Shown here in pieces: positions 1-10,300 of a DNA stretch of 64,000 nucleotides. The DNA is taken from positions 124,001 to 188,000 of the forward strand of contig NZ_JADMLH010000003.1 of the NCBI RefSeq assembly GCF_016464385.1. Direction: 5' to 3'. The DNA is from Nucisporomicrobium flavum. GTDB taxonomy: Bacteria; Actinomycetota; Actinomycetes; Mycobacteriales; Micromonosporaceae. The position numbers were made by a program, and so were the translations under genes. The notes under the pieces were generated by a model, which ran no database searches, had not been told where the DNA came from, and saw nothing but the letters and a program-made list of their open reading frames with translations. Positions within the stretch are counted from its first letter, which is position 1, and every line of letters starts with the position of its first letter.

Positions 1-3000
1 CGTGGCGAGGCCGCGATGCGGCTGATCCACGCGGTCCGGGAGTTGGCCGAGGAGAGCGGCACGCGGATCGAGACCGTCGCCCTCCACACGGATGTCGATC
101 GCGCCGCCAGCTTCGTGCACCAGGCTGACATCGCCTACGACCTCGGTCCCGCGTCCGCGCGCCCCTATCTCGATCTCAAGATTCTCGAGCGGGCGCTGGT
201 GGAGACCGAAGCTGACGCTGCGTGGGTCGGATGGGGCTTCGTCGCCGAGGATCCAGCCTTCGCCGACCTTTGCGAGAAGGTCGGGGTCACCTTCGTCGGG
301 CCGAGCGCGGACGCCATGCGGCAGCTGGGCGACAAGATCGGCGCGAAGCTGATCGCCGAGCAGGTCGGCGTGCCCGTCGCGCCGTGGAGCCGGGGGCCGG
401 TCGAGACCGCCGAGGCGGCGTTGGCGGTCGCGGACGAGATCGGCTATCCGCTGATGCTCAAGGCGGCCATGGGTGGCGGCGGGCGGGGAATCCGGACGGT
501 ACGCAGCCGCGACGAGCTGGTCGATGCTTTCGAGCGGACCACCCAGGAGGCGGCGCGGGCCTTCGGCAGCGGCGTCCTGTTCCTGGAGCGCCTGGTGACC
601 GGGGCCCGGCATGTCGAGGTGCAGGTGATCGCGGACGGCCAGGGCTCGGCGTGGGCGCTCGGGGTCCGCGACTGCTCCGTCCAGCGGCGCAACCAGAAGA
701 TCATCGAGGAATCGGCATCGCCGGTGCTCAGCGCCGGGTTGGCGGTCGAGCTCAAGGCGGCGGCGGTGCGGCTGGCGATCGCCGTCGACTACCGGGGTGC
801 GGCCACCGTCGAGTTCCTCTACCACCCGGGTGAACGCACCGTCGCGTTCCTCGAGGTCAACACCCGTCTCCAGGTCGAACACCCGATCACCGAGCTGACC
901 ACGGGATTCGACCTGGTGAAGGCTCAGTTGCGGGTGGCCGCGGGCGGCCGGCTCGAGGGGGAGCCGCCGGTGGAGCGCGGGCATGCCGTCGAGGCCCGGC
1001 TGAACGCCGAGGATCCCGACCGGGACTTCGCACCGGCCCCCGGCCGTATCGTGCGGCTGGATCGACCGGCGGGCCCGGGCATCCGGGTCGATACCGGTGT
1101 CAGCGAGGGCGACGTCATCCCGTCCGACTTCGACTCCATGATCGCCAAGGTCATCGCGTACGGGCGGGATCGCACCGAGGCGCTGGCCCGGTTGCGCCGG
1201 GCGGTGGCGCAGACCGCCGTGATCATCGAGGGCGGTGCAACGAACAAGGGGTTCCTGCTCGACCTGCTGCATCAGCCGGAGGTGATCGAAGCCAGCGCCG
1301 ACACCGGCTGGATCGATCGGGTGCACGGCGAGGGCGGGCTCCTGTCGCACCGGCACTCGGCCGTCGCGCTGGCCGTCGCGGCCGTCGAGGTGTACGAGGA
1401 GCAGGAGCGGGCCGAGCGGCAGCGGCTGCTGTCCACGGCGTTCGGCGGGCGTCCCCAGGTGCAGCACAAGAGCGGCCGGCCGTTCAGCCTCAAGCTCCGC
1501 GGAGCCGGCTATCGCGTCCGGGCTGCGCGCGTGGGTGCGGACCGGTTCCGGCTGGGCATCGAGGCCGGCTCCGAGACCCACCTCGCGGACGTGGAGCTGG
1601 AGCGCTTCGATCGGCACACCGGCCGGGTCGTCGTCAACGGCTCGTCCTACCGGCTGCTCACCGGCGTCCACGGGCCCGATCATCTGATCGAGGTGGACGG
1701 CGTGACGCATCGCGTCACCCGTGACGAGGGCGGTGTCCTCCGCAGTCCGATGCCGGCCCTGGTAGTCGCTGTTCCGGTCGCGGTAGGCGCCGAGGTGGAG
1801 GCGGGCGCACCGGTGCTGATCCTCGAGAGCATGAAGATGGAGACCGTACTGCGTGCGCCGTTCCGGGCACGGCTGAAGGAATGCCTCGTGGCGGTCGGCC
1901 ACCAGGTCCAGACGGGGGCGCCGTTGCTGCGGCTGGAGCCGCTCGCCGAGGCCGGGGCCGAGAGCACCGCCGCCGGCCCGGTGATCGCCTTGGACCTGCC
2001 CGCCCGGTCCGCGGAGCCGGTGCGGGAAAGCCTCACACGGGCCTGGGACGACGTGCGCGGCCTGTTCCTGGGCTTCGACGGCGACCCGTACGACGATCGC
2101 AGGGTGCTCGAGGAGTATCTCGCCGTGCGGGCGCGTGCCGTCGAGGCCGGCCATCAGCCGCTGGCGGGCGAGCTCGCCTTGCTCGACATCTTCACCGATC
2201 TCGTCGAGCTGAGCCGCAACCGGCCGGCCGGTGAGGACACCGGTGGTCACGGCCACGGCAGCGTGCACAGTCACCGGGAGAACTTCCACACGTACCTGCA
2301 GAGCCTGGACGTCGAGCGGGCCGGCCTGCCGCCGGCGTTCCAGACCCGTCTCGCCGGTGTGCTCGCCCATTACGGGATCACCGAGCTGGATCGTTCCCCG
2401 CAGCTCGAGGCGGCGGTGTTCCGTGTGTTCCTGGCTCAGCAGCGGGCTGCCGGTGATGCCGCACTCATCGTGACCCTGCTACGCCTGTGGTCGCGAGAGC
2501 CGCTGCCCGAGGAGATGCCTCGGGAGCAGGTCGGCGCGGCCCTGGAACGGTTGGTGACCGCGACGCAGGTTCGCTTCCCGGTGGTGGCGGACCTCGCCCG
2601 GGATCTGGTGTTCGCCTGGTTCGGCCGGCCGCTGCTGCTGCGCCACCGGGCGCGCGTCTATGCACGCATTCGCGGGCACCTGCGTCAGCTGGACGCCGAT
2701 CCGGGCGCACCCGACCGGGCTCAGCGCATCGCCGAGATGGTGAGCACCACCGAACCGCTGGTCCGGCTGCTCGGGCAGCGGCTCAATCGGGACAGACTTG
2801 ATAACACGGTCATGCTGGAGGTCCTGACTCGGCGGTACTACGGCAACAAGGGCATCACCGGGGTCCGGACCAGCGAAGTCGCCGGCCACACCGTCGTGAT
2901 CGCTGAGCGCGCGGATTCGTGCCTGGTCTCCGCCGCCGTGCGGTTCGCCGAACTGGACGCCGCACTACGCGGGCTCGCCGAGCTGGCCGACGCTCACCAG

Positions 3001-5433
3001 GTGTTCGACGTCGACATCTATCTCGCCTGGGCGAACCAGCCCGACGCCGGCACGATGGCCGCCACGCTGCGCGAGATGATCAAGGGGCATGCGGTGCCGG
3101 CTCAGATTCGCCGGATGACCGTCACGGTGGTGGGCGCCCGCGGTACGGCGATGCATCATCACTTCACCTTCCGGCCGTCGGCCACCGGCATGTCCGAGGA
3201 CCGACTGATCCGTGGCCTGCATCCGTACATCGCCGAGCGGATGCAGCTGGAACGACTCAGCCGGTTCGACCTCACCCGCCTCACCTCGTCGGACGAGGAG
3301 GTCTATCTCTTTCAATGCGTCGCGCGCGAGAACCCGCTCGACGATCGGCTCGTCGTGTTCGCCCAGGTCCGCGACCTCACCCCGCTGTGCGATGCGGACG
3401 GCCGGCTGATCGCCCTGCCGGCGGCGGAGGAGGTCTTCGCCCTGTGCCTGGACTCCATCCGCCGGGCGCAAGCGCGTCGTCCCCCGGGCCAGCGCCTCAA
3501 CACCAACCGCATGGTGCTCTACGTGTGGCCGCAGGGCGAGATCTCCCGCGACGAGCTGACGGCGATCGTCGAGCGTCTGCTGCCGGCGACGACGGGCGCC
3601 GGCCTGGAGGAGATCCTCATCATCGCGCGGCAGCGCAGTCGGCGAACGGGAGAGTCGAGAAGGATTGCCGTACGCGTCGGGTTCGACGCGGCCGGTCGCG
3701 CGCAGCTTCGCATCGGCCGACCCACGACCGAGCCGATCGAACCGGTCGACGCGTATCGGCTGAAGGTCCTGCGGGCGAACAGCCGCAACTCGATGTATCC
3801 CTACGAACTCACCGGTCTGCTCGGTGACTTCGTCGAACACGATCTGGACGACAGTGCAGCCCTGGTCCCGGTTCAGCGGCCGAAAGGCCGGAACACGGCG
3901 GCGATCGTGGCCGGCGTGGTGACCACGCGAACCCGGTGGCATCCCGAGGGCATCACCCGGGTCCTCCTGCTCGGTGATCCCACGAAGTCGCTCGGTGCGC
4001 TGTCGGAGCCGGAGTGCCGCCGCGTGATCGCCGCGCTGGACCTCGCCGAGCGGATGGGTGTGCCGCTGGAGTGGTTCGCGCTCTCCGCCGGCGCCCGGAT
4101 CTCGATGGACTCGGGGACCGAGAACATGGATTGGGTGGCCGCGGCCCTGCGGCGCATCGTCGAGTTCACCCAGGGCGGTGGTGAGATCAACATTGTGGTC
4201 GCGGGCATCAACGTCGGCGCGCAGCCGTACTGGAACGCCGAGGCGACGATGCTCATGCACACCCGGGGCATTCTGGTGATGACGCCGGACTCGGCCATGG
4301 TGCTCACCGGTAAGCAGGCGCTCGACTTCTCCGGCGGAGTGTCGGCCGAGGACAACTTCGGCATCGGCGGTTACGACCGGGTCATGGGTCCCAACGGGCA
4401 GGCGCAGTATTGGGCGCCGGACCTGCTGGCCGCCCGCGACCTGCTGATGAGTTACTACAGCCACACCTATGTCGTGCCAGGGGAGCGTCAACCGCGACGT
4501 ATCCGCACGACGGACCCCGTCGACCGGGACATCTCGAGCTTTCCGCACGTCATCGCGGACAGCGACTTCACCAGCGTGGGGGAGATCTTCTCGGCCCGGA
4601 GCAATCCGGACCGCAAGAAGCCGTTCGACATCAGGATCGTGATGCGGGCGCTGGCCGATCAGGACCACCCGGTGCTCGAGCGCTGGGCCGGCATGGCCGA
4701 GGCGGAGACGGCGGTGGTGCAGGAGGCGCGGCTCGGCGGGATACCGGTGTGCCTCGTCGGTATCGAATCGCGAGGAGTGCCGCGGCGGGGCTTCCCACCC
4801 ACCGACGGGCCCGAGACCTACACCGCCGGTACCCTGTTCCCCCGCTCCTCGCAGAAGGTGGCCCGGGCGATCAACGCGGCCAGCGGGAACCGGCCGCTGG
4901 TCGTCCTGGCCAACCTGTCGGGCTTCGACGGGTCCCCGGAGTCGATGCGCAAGCTCCAGCTGGAGTACGGCGCCGAGATCGGCCGCGCGATCGTGAACTT
5001 CCGTGGTCCCATCGTGTTCACCGTGATCTCCCGCTATCACGGCGGCGCGTTCGTGGTCTTCTCCAAGGCGCTGAACCCGGCCATGACCGTGCTCGCGCTG
5101 GAGGGCTCCTTCGCGTCGGTGCTGGGCGGTGCCCCCGCCGCCGCCGTGGTGTTCACCAACGAGGTGAACGCGAGAACCGCCGCCGATCATCGGGTTCGCG
5201 ACCTGGAGGACCGGATCGCCGCCGCGTCGGGCGCCCCGCGCAGCGCCCTGACCGCGGAGTTGGACGAGCTGCGCGCCGCGGTCCGCGCGGAGAAGCTCGG
5301 TGAGCTTGCCGTCGAGTTCGACCGGACGCACAGCATCGAGCGCGCCGTCGAGGTCGGATCCGTCGATCGCGTCATCCGGGCCGCCGAGGCCCGCCCGCGC
5401 ATCATCGAGGCCATCGAGAAGGGCCTCCGGTAG
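1..5433 (+). CDS. Single-chain acetyl-CoA carboxylase (BC-BCCP-central-CT), 5' truncated
   Basis: Multidomain biotin-dependent carboxylase, likely making malonyl-CoA for fatty acid or polyketide synthesis in the cytoplasm. The frame is open from base 1, and the first residues (RGEAAMRLIHAVREL) match the start of a biotin carboxylase after its usual IAN, so the true start lies just outside the window. Numbering from base 1: ATP-grasp glycine loop near residues 154-167 (KAAMGGGGRGIRTV), the EVNTRLQVEHPITE signature near 286-299, biotinylation motif ESMKME with the acceptor lysine at 612, a long central domain from about 680 to 1240, and a carboxyltransferase from about 1250 to the end. This order on one chain with a central domain is the eukaryotic ACC layout; most actinobacteria use split AccA/AccD subunits. 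Acyl-CoA chain-length preference cannot be read from the sequence. It converges on the SDR gene with a 44-nt gap. Confidence 0.93.
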   Translation, partial: RGEAAMRLIHAVRELAEESGTRIETVALHTDVDRAASFVHQADIAYDLGPASARPYLDLKILERALVETEADAAWVGWGFVAEDPAFADLCEKVGVTFVGPSADAMRQLGDKIGAKLIAEQVGVPVAPWSRGPVETAEAALAVADEIGYPLMLKAAMGGGGRGIRTVRSRDELVDAFERTTQEAARAFGSGVLFLERLVTGARHVEVQVIADGQGSAWALGVRDCSVQRRNQKIIEESASPVLSAGLAVELKAAAVRLAIAVDYRGAATVEFLYHPGERTVAFLEVNTRLQVEHPITELTTGFDLVKAQLRVAAGGRLEGEPPVERGHAVEARLNAEDPDRDFAPAPGRIVRLDRPAGPGIRVDTGVSEGDVIPSDFDSMIAKVIAYGRDRTEALARLRRAVAQTAVIIEGGATNKGFLLDLLHQPEVIEASADTGWIDRVHGEGGLLSHRHSAVALAVAAVEVYEEQERAERQRLLSTAFGGRPQVQHKSGRPFSLKLRGAGYRVRAARVGADRFRLGIEAGSETHLADVELERFDRHTGRVVVNGSSYRLLTGVHGPDHLIEVDGVTHRVTRDEGGVLRSPMPALVVAVPVAVGAEVEAGAPVLILESMKMETVLRAPFRARLKECLVAVGHQVQTGAPLLRLEPLAEAGAESTAAGPVIALDLPARSAEPVRESLTRAWDDVRGLFLGFDGDPYDDRRVLEEYLAVRARAVEAGHQPLAGELALLDIFTDLVELSRNRPAGEDTGGHGHGSVHSHRENFHTYLQSLDVERAGLPPAFQTRLAGVLAHYGITELDRSPQLEAAVFRVFLAQQRAAGDAALIVTLLRLWSREPLPEEMPREQVGAALERLVTATQVRFPVVADLARDLVFAWFGRPLLLRHRARVYARIRGHLRQLDADPGAPDRAQRIAEMVSTTEPLVRLLGQRLNRDRLDNTVMLEVLTRRYYGNKGITGVRTSEVAGHTVVIAERADSCLVSAAVRFAELDAALRGLAELADAHQVFDVDIYLAWANQPDAGTMAATLREMIKGHAVPAQIRRMTVTVVGARGTAMHHHFTFRPSATGMSEDRLIRGLHPYIAERMQLERLSRFDLTRLTSSDEEVYLFQCVARENPLDDRLVVFAQVRDLTPLCDADGRLIALPAAEEVFALCLDSIRRAQARRPPGQRLNTNRMVLYVWPQGEISRDELTAIVERLLPATTGAGLEEILIIARQRSRRTGESRRIAVRVGFDAAGRAQLRIGRPTTEPIEPVDAYRLKVLRANSRNSMYPYELTGLLGDFVEHDLDDSAALVPVQRPKGRNTAAIVAGVVTTRTRWHPEGITRVLLLGDPTKSLGALSEPECRRVIAALDLAERMGVPLEWFALSAGARISMDSGTENMDWVAAALRRIVEFTQGGGEINIVVAGINVGAQPYWNAEATMLMHTRGILVMTPDSAMVLTGKQALDFSGGVSAEDNFGIGGYDRVMGPNGQAQYWAPDLLAARDLLMSYYSHTYVVPGERQPRRIRTTDPVDRDISSFPHVIADSDFTSVGEIFSARSNPDRKKPFDIRIVMRALADQDHPVLERWAGMAEAETAVVQEARLGGIPVCLVGIESRGVPRRGFPPTDGPETYTAGTLFPRSSQKVARAINAASGNRPLVVLANLSGFDGSPESMRKLQLEYGAEIGRAIVNFRGPIVFTVISRYHGGAFVVFSKALNPAMTVLALEGSFASVLGGAPAAAVVFTNEVNARTAADHRVRDLEDRIAAASGAPRSALTAELDELRAAVRAEKLGELAVEFDRTHSIERAVEVGSVDRVIRAAEARPRIIEAIEKGLR

Positions 5434-5477
5434 GCCGTCAGCCCGCCCGGCCGAGGGGACGGCGTGGTGGGCATGCA

Positions 5478-6236
5478 CTACCGCGGGATGGAGTACTCCT
5501 CCGAGAGGGCTCGGTAGGCAGACTTCTCGTCTCCCGACAGCGCCGCCTTCGCGTCCACGGCGAGCTGGTCGGCCAGGATCTCGGTGTGGCCGGCCTCGAG
5601 GCCGTCCAGAGCCCTGGCGACGATGACGCCGGGATCGGTCATCAGCTCGGCCAACGCTCCGGGCCCGGCGATGCTGTCCGCCAGCGCCGTCATCACGGGG
5701 GTCGAGGCCATGCCGAAGACCAGGCTGCTGACGAGCGTTCCCTGCCCGGCGAGCTCGCCGCGCAAGCTGTTCGTCATGCTCCACAGGGCGGCCTTGGACG
5801 CGGCGTAGACAGCCAGCCCGTCGACGGTCGACCAGGCCGCCGCCGACAGGACGTTGAGGATGGCGCCGCCGCCGTTGGCTGCCAGGGTGGGGGCGAAGGC
5901 CCGGACCATGGCGAGCGTGCCGTACACGTTGGTGTCGAACTGGCGCCGGATCAGGTCCGGGTCGCCGTCGGTGAAGGTGAGCCCGGGGACGTTGACGGAG
6001 GCGTTGTTGATGAGCAGGTCGACGTCGTGCGCGCGTACCGCGGCTTCGGCGACCGCGCGCTGGTCGGTCATGTCGAGCTGCAGCACCTCGGCGCCGGGGG
6101 CGTCGACGTTCTCGGGGCGGCGGGCGGTGGCGTAGACCCTTTTCGCGCCGCGTTCCAGGAGGTGCTGGACGAAATGGTGGCCGAGGTTGCCGGCCCCGAC
6201 GCCGGTCACCAGCGCGGTACTTCCTTCGATCTTCAT
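5478..6236 (-). CDS. SDR family NAD(P)-dependent oxidoreductase
   Basis: Classical short-chain dehydrogenase/reductase of 252 residues, the usual length. The N-terminal Rossmann motif is TGVGAGNLG (residues 11-19), a variant of TGxxxGxG. NNAS is at 77-80, a serine cluster near 131, and the catalytic YxxxK is Y144-K148 (YAASK). The substrate is unknown. It is divergent from an AraC-type regulator gene. The shared ~100-nt gap holds phased GTTTGAC repeats, so the SDR may be that regulator's target; this is inference. Confidence 0.88.
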   Translation of the reverse strand: MKIEGSTALVTGVGAGNLGHHFVQHLLERGAKRVYATARRPENVDAPGAEVLQLDMTDQRAVAEAAVRAHDVDLLINNASVNVPGLTFTDGDPDLIRRQFDTNVYGTLAMVRAFAPTLAANGGGAILNVLSAAAWSTVDGLAVYAASKAALWSMTNSLRGELAGQGTLVSSLVFGMASTPVMTALADSIAGPGALAELMTDPGVIVARALDGLEAGHTEILADQLAVDAKAALSGDEKSAYRALSEEYSIPR

Positions 6237-6277
6237 GACCTCACTGTATGAATCATCGGGTGCGCCGGTCGATGCTT

Positions 6278-6306
6278 GTTTGACGCATCCTTCTTATCCG
6301 TTTGAC
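6278..6306. promoter_or_regulatory. Candidate AraC-family direct-repeat operator
   Basis: GTTTGAC occurs at 6278-6284 and again at 6300-6306, each followed by a similar tail (gcatcc and tcaccc). The start-to-start distance is 22 bp, about two helical turns, which is how AraC-type dimers commonly bind direct half-sites on one DNA face. It lies in the divergent gap between the SDR gene and the araC-like gene. Binding itself is inferred. Confidence 0.45.
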
Positions 6307-6340
6307 TCACCCGGCACGTCCATCGCATAGGGTTGCGGGC

Positions 6341-7288
6341 GTGGATCCGGTCACCGAGGTGCTGCGTCTGTCCGGCATGAAGGGGTCCGTGGGGGCGCGC
6401 GTCGAGGCGGGCAGCCACTGGGTCGCCGAGCTGGCGGACTATCGGGGGATCGCCACCCATGCGGTCCTCGGCGGAAGCGCGTGGCTGGTGATGGGGGACG
6501 GGCGGCACGTGGAACTGGTGGCGGGCGACGTCGTGATGCTGCCGCCCGGCGCACCGCACGGGTTGACCGACGCTCCCGATGACGGTGCCTCGATGCGGGA
6601 GGCCACGTCGGTCTGCTGGCCGTCGGACGGCCGGACGGTGCGCCTCGGCTCGGGGCCTTCGCGGACGCGGCTGTTCACCATCTACTACGACTGCAACCAC
6701 TTGACGCGTACGCAGGTTCTCGACGAGATGCCCGACGTTTTTCACTTCCAGGGCGGCGAGTCCGGGGCGGCGTACCTGGATGACATCGTGCGTCTGCTCG
6801 GCCGGGAGCTCGCCCGTCCGCAGCTCGCCACCGGGGCCGTGATCGAGAGTCTGGTCGACCTCATCCTGATCCAGCTGGTCCGGGGCTGGCTGTCCCGGCA
6901 GACGGCCGAACAGCGCGGCACGTGGCTGGGGTGGGTCGACGATCCCGTCGTCCGCGAGGCGGTGGAACGCATCCACGCCGATCCGGCCACGGACTGGACG
7001 ACCACGACGCTGGCCGAGGCGTTGCACGTCAGCCGGGCGACCCTGGCGCGCCGCTTCCAGACGGCCATGAACCGGAGCCCGGCGAGCTACGTCACCCAGT
7101 GGCGCATGGATCTGGCCGCCGTGAGCCTGCGGGACACCCGTGACCCCGTCGAGTCCGTCGCCGCCCGGGTGGGCTACCGGTCGGTGCCGTCGTTCACCCG
7201 CGCTTTCGTCCGCGACCGGGGCATGACCCCCGGCGCCTTCCGCCTGGCGCACCGCGATGCCGGCCGCGCCGGCTCCGGCGGGAACTGA
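6341..7288 (+). CDS. AraC family transcriptional regulator with N-terminal cupin domain
   Basis: DNA-binding regulator of about 315 residues. The N-terminal half resembles an AraC-linked cupin (GDVVMLPPGAPHGL near residues 64-77). The C-terminal ~100 residues form the double helix-turn-helix, with LAEALHVSRATLARRFQ as the first recognition segment and VAARVGYRSVPSFTRAF as the second, both typical of the family. The GTG at 6341 (VDPVTEVLRL) is preferred over an upstream in-frame TTG at 6302, because family members usually begin with a short MDPLxDVL-like segment; no strong ribosome site decides it. Divergent from the SDR gene, its likely target. Confidence 0.85.
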   Translation: MDPVTEVLRLSGMKGSVGARVEAGSHWVAELADYRGIATHAVLGGSAWLVMGDGRHVELVAGDVVMLPPGAPHGLTDAPDDGASMREATSVCWPSDGRTVRLGSGPSRTRLFTIYYDCNHLTRTQVLDEMPDVFHFQGGESGAAYLDDIVRLLGRELARPQLATGAVIESLVDLILIQLVRGWLSRQTAEQRGTWLGWVDDPVVREAVERIHADPATDWTTTTLAEALHVSRATLARRFQTAMNRSPASYVTQWRMDLAAVSLRDTRDPVESVAARVGYRSVPSFTRAFVRDRGMTPGAFRLAHRDAGRAGSGGN

Positions 7289-7387
7289 CCCCGGCGGCGC
7301 GAGGTCAACGTACGGATGTCCGACAGTTGAGTCCGCGGCCGCGGTGCCTGGCATTTGAATGGTGTCAGCGCGAGAGATCGGACACCC

Positions 7388-10300
7388 GTGAGCACAGACG
7401 GAACGGATTCGGCCCAGCGGGATCGCGCGCTCACCTTTCCCGTACGGCTGCGGTGTGCCAGTCCGGCTGAGATCCTCGCCGGCGACGCCTGGGAGGACGC
7501 GGGGTGTGCGGCGCTGAGCCGGGCGTTCGCCGCGGCGCGCCGGTCGTTGCCCAGCGCGGAGGTCGTCGGCGGCGGAGTGGTGCTGCACCCGCCCGAGGTG
7601 ACCGGTGCGGACCTGTTGCCGCATCAGGCGGCCGCGCTGCGTGCCCTGCTCGAACGGGCTGTCCGCCGGGCAGCCCAGCAGCAGCGCCTGCCGATCGCCG
7701 CCGTGGCCGAGCCGCCACCCGCCAGGAAACCGGCCCGTGGCGGGGGAGTGCCGGTCGAAGCGGCGAAGCAGGACGACGGCGGCGCGGCGTACCGGGTTCG
7801 GCGGAAGGTCACCTTCCGCCTGACCGTCCGCCGGTTCTTCGAGATCCGCAAGCGGTTCGGTCGCGGCGGGGCCACGGACCCGGCGGATCCGATGGAGCTG
7901 TACTTCGCGCAGCTGGACGAGACGGTGACGGCCGTCGCCTGGCTGGTCGAGGTGCGGCGCCGGTACGAGTTCCCGTTGCTCAGCAGGGACGTCACGGCGG
8001 CGTACGGTGCCACCCGCAAACCGGGGGAGTACGTCTGGTCGATCAGCGGCTGGGGGCAGCTGCGCAAGGCGTTCGCCGAGGCCGACAAGGGCGGGAAGCT
8101 CGCCGCGTCGGTACCCGACTTCAGCCGCAGCGGGTTCGCCGAGGAGGGCCCGGGCGGCACCGGGCTGATCATGCTCCCCGGCGGCTGGGCGATCACCGTC
8201 GCGATCGTGCTGCCGACGATGACGCTCGGCGACGTGGCCGAGCTGAAACCGGAGCGGACCGTCGAGGTGCCGATAGCTGAGACCGGGCCGCTGATCACCC
8301 AGCGGGACTTCGCCGACGCGACCGGCGCCGACTGGGCCGCGACCGTCCGCGCGTTGCCGGACTACAGGATCCCCGTGGTGGTCACGCCGTTCACGGTCAA
8401 GCGCCAGGTCCACGAGCGTGCGCTGACCGCTCTGCTCAAGGCGTACCGAAGGAGTCCGCTCGGATTGGTCGTGCCGGTGAGCGACCGGGTCGCCGAGGAG
8501 CTCGGGCCCACGCTCGGACCGTTCGTCGCGGCCCTGGCCGACCCCGCCGCCCCGGCCGCGGCCCGCACGGGGCCGGTCAACGGTTCGTGGCCGCCGCGCA
8601 GCACGGGCGTGCACCTCGGTCCCGCGCTGCCTGCCGATCTGCGGACGCGGGTGCTGCGGCAGGCGAACGCGGCCTTCATCGACGCGCAGGCCACCGAGGT
8701 GCAGCGCATCCTGCGGCTGGAGAACGGGTTCTGGTCGGCCGACCGCAAGGAGGCGTTCCGGGCGTACATCATCGGGTGGGACCGCGGGCGGCGGGATCCG
8801 GCGCTGTTCGTGCTGGTCCTCGACGAACTCCGGGACCGCGGCAGCCTGGACGCGTTCTTCGCGGCCGTGGGCGAGATGTGGTCCACCGACACCTATCTGA
8901 AACGGCTCGTCGTGCGGCTGCTGGTGGGCTCCTCGTACGCCGGCGATCCGCGGCTGGGTGCGGTGGTGGCGAGCATCGAGGCGCTCGTGCACAGCGGCGA
9001 GCGGGGTAAGTACGACGTGGACAAGCAGGAGATCTGGCTGCTCGGCGACTCCGACAAGATCGTCCGGGCCGCCGGGGACAGCGCCGACGACGCGGCGGGC
9101 GTCGTCGCCGTGGTCGATCCGTACTACTCGGAGACCTCGCGCGTCCACCAGCCCAAGCCGGAGATCCTGGAGAAGCTCAAGGAACCCACCCGCAAGAAGG
9201 TGAGCGAGCTCATCGGGCGGATGGTCTGCAACCCGGGCGAGCGGATGACCCGCGAGCAGTTGCTGCAGAAGGCCATGCAGGAGGCGGCCAAGGAGATGCC
9301 GCCGCTGGAGGAGAAGGACCTGGTCAAGGTCACCCTCCGCAGGACGGTCCGGGTGCTGAGGCTGGAACGGCGTACCGAGGGCGGGGTGCCCGAGGTCTAC
9401 GTCCACTACCAGCCGGTGCAGAAGATCGGGGACAACCCGTGGGTGCCGGCCGGCGACGTGATCATCGGGTCGCCGACCGCGTTCGAGGCGTACCTGACCT
9501 ACTACCACGTCGAGCATCTGCAGGAGGCGCTGACCGTCTTCCTGCTCGCCGAGACCGTGATCCTCGGCGGCGTGCTGATCATCGAGCTGGGCATCGCGAC
9601 GGGGCTGCAGCTGTTCTTCTTCGTCAGCATGCAACTCGTCATCTACCGGTTCACGACCGACGCCGAGGACCGCACTCTGCAGGGGTACCTCACCGCAGCG
9701 CTCAAGGGGGAGCTGGACGCGGTCGGGTTCAAGGGCCTGTCGCTGGCCGTCAAACAGGTGGTCGGCTTCGGCGCCGGCTTCCTCGTGACCCGGGAACTGG
9801 TCTCCGAGGTGGCGACCAAGTGGATCGTCTACGCCTTCCGCGGCGGACTGACCGCGGTCGGCATCGGGGCCATGGAGGTCACCTACCAGTTCGCCGACGA
9901 CCTGCTGCACTACTCGCACTGCTCCGGCTGGTCCAGCCCGGGCACCTACTGGACGCGGTTCAAGCACGGTTTCGTCGCCGGGCTGGTCATGGAGTTCGCC
10001 GTGATCCCGCTGCTGTCCCCGGCGCTGCGGCCCGCCCTGGAGAAGGCGTCCACGGCGCTCGAGGCGGCCAAGGCCTTGCGGGGCTCCGGACTGTCGTACG
10101 GCGAAACCCTCGCGGCGCTGCTCAAGGGTTCCCGCGAAGTCGAGGCGGCGATTGCCCGGACCGTCGAGCACGACGCGGGCACCGTCATCGCCAAGGGGTT
10201 CCGCGCCAAGCTCACCGAGATGCTCGACGCAGTCGGCCGCGAATACCGGTCCCGCGCGTACCAGTCCCTGCTGGAGCTCTACGGCCCGGAGCTGACCGGC

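Noticed and set aside
2965-5784. 939-codon open frame antisense to the carboxylase
   Set aside because: Compositionally a mirror of the GC-rich coding strand, rich in Arg, Gly and Asp with no domain; it overlaps a certain gene fully.
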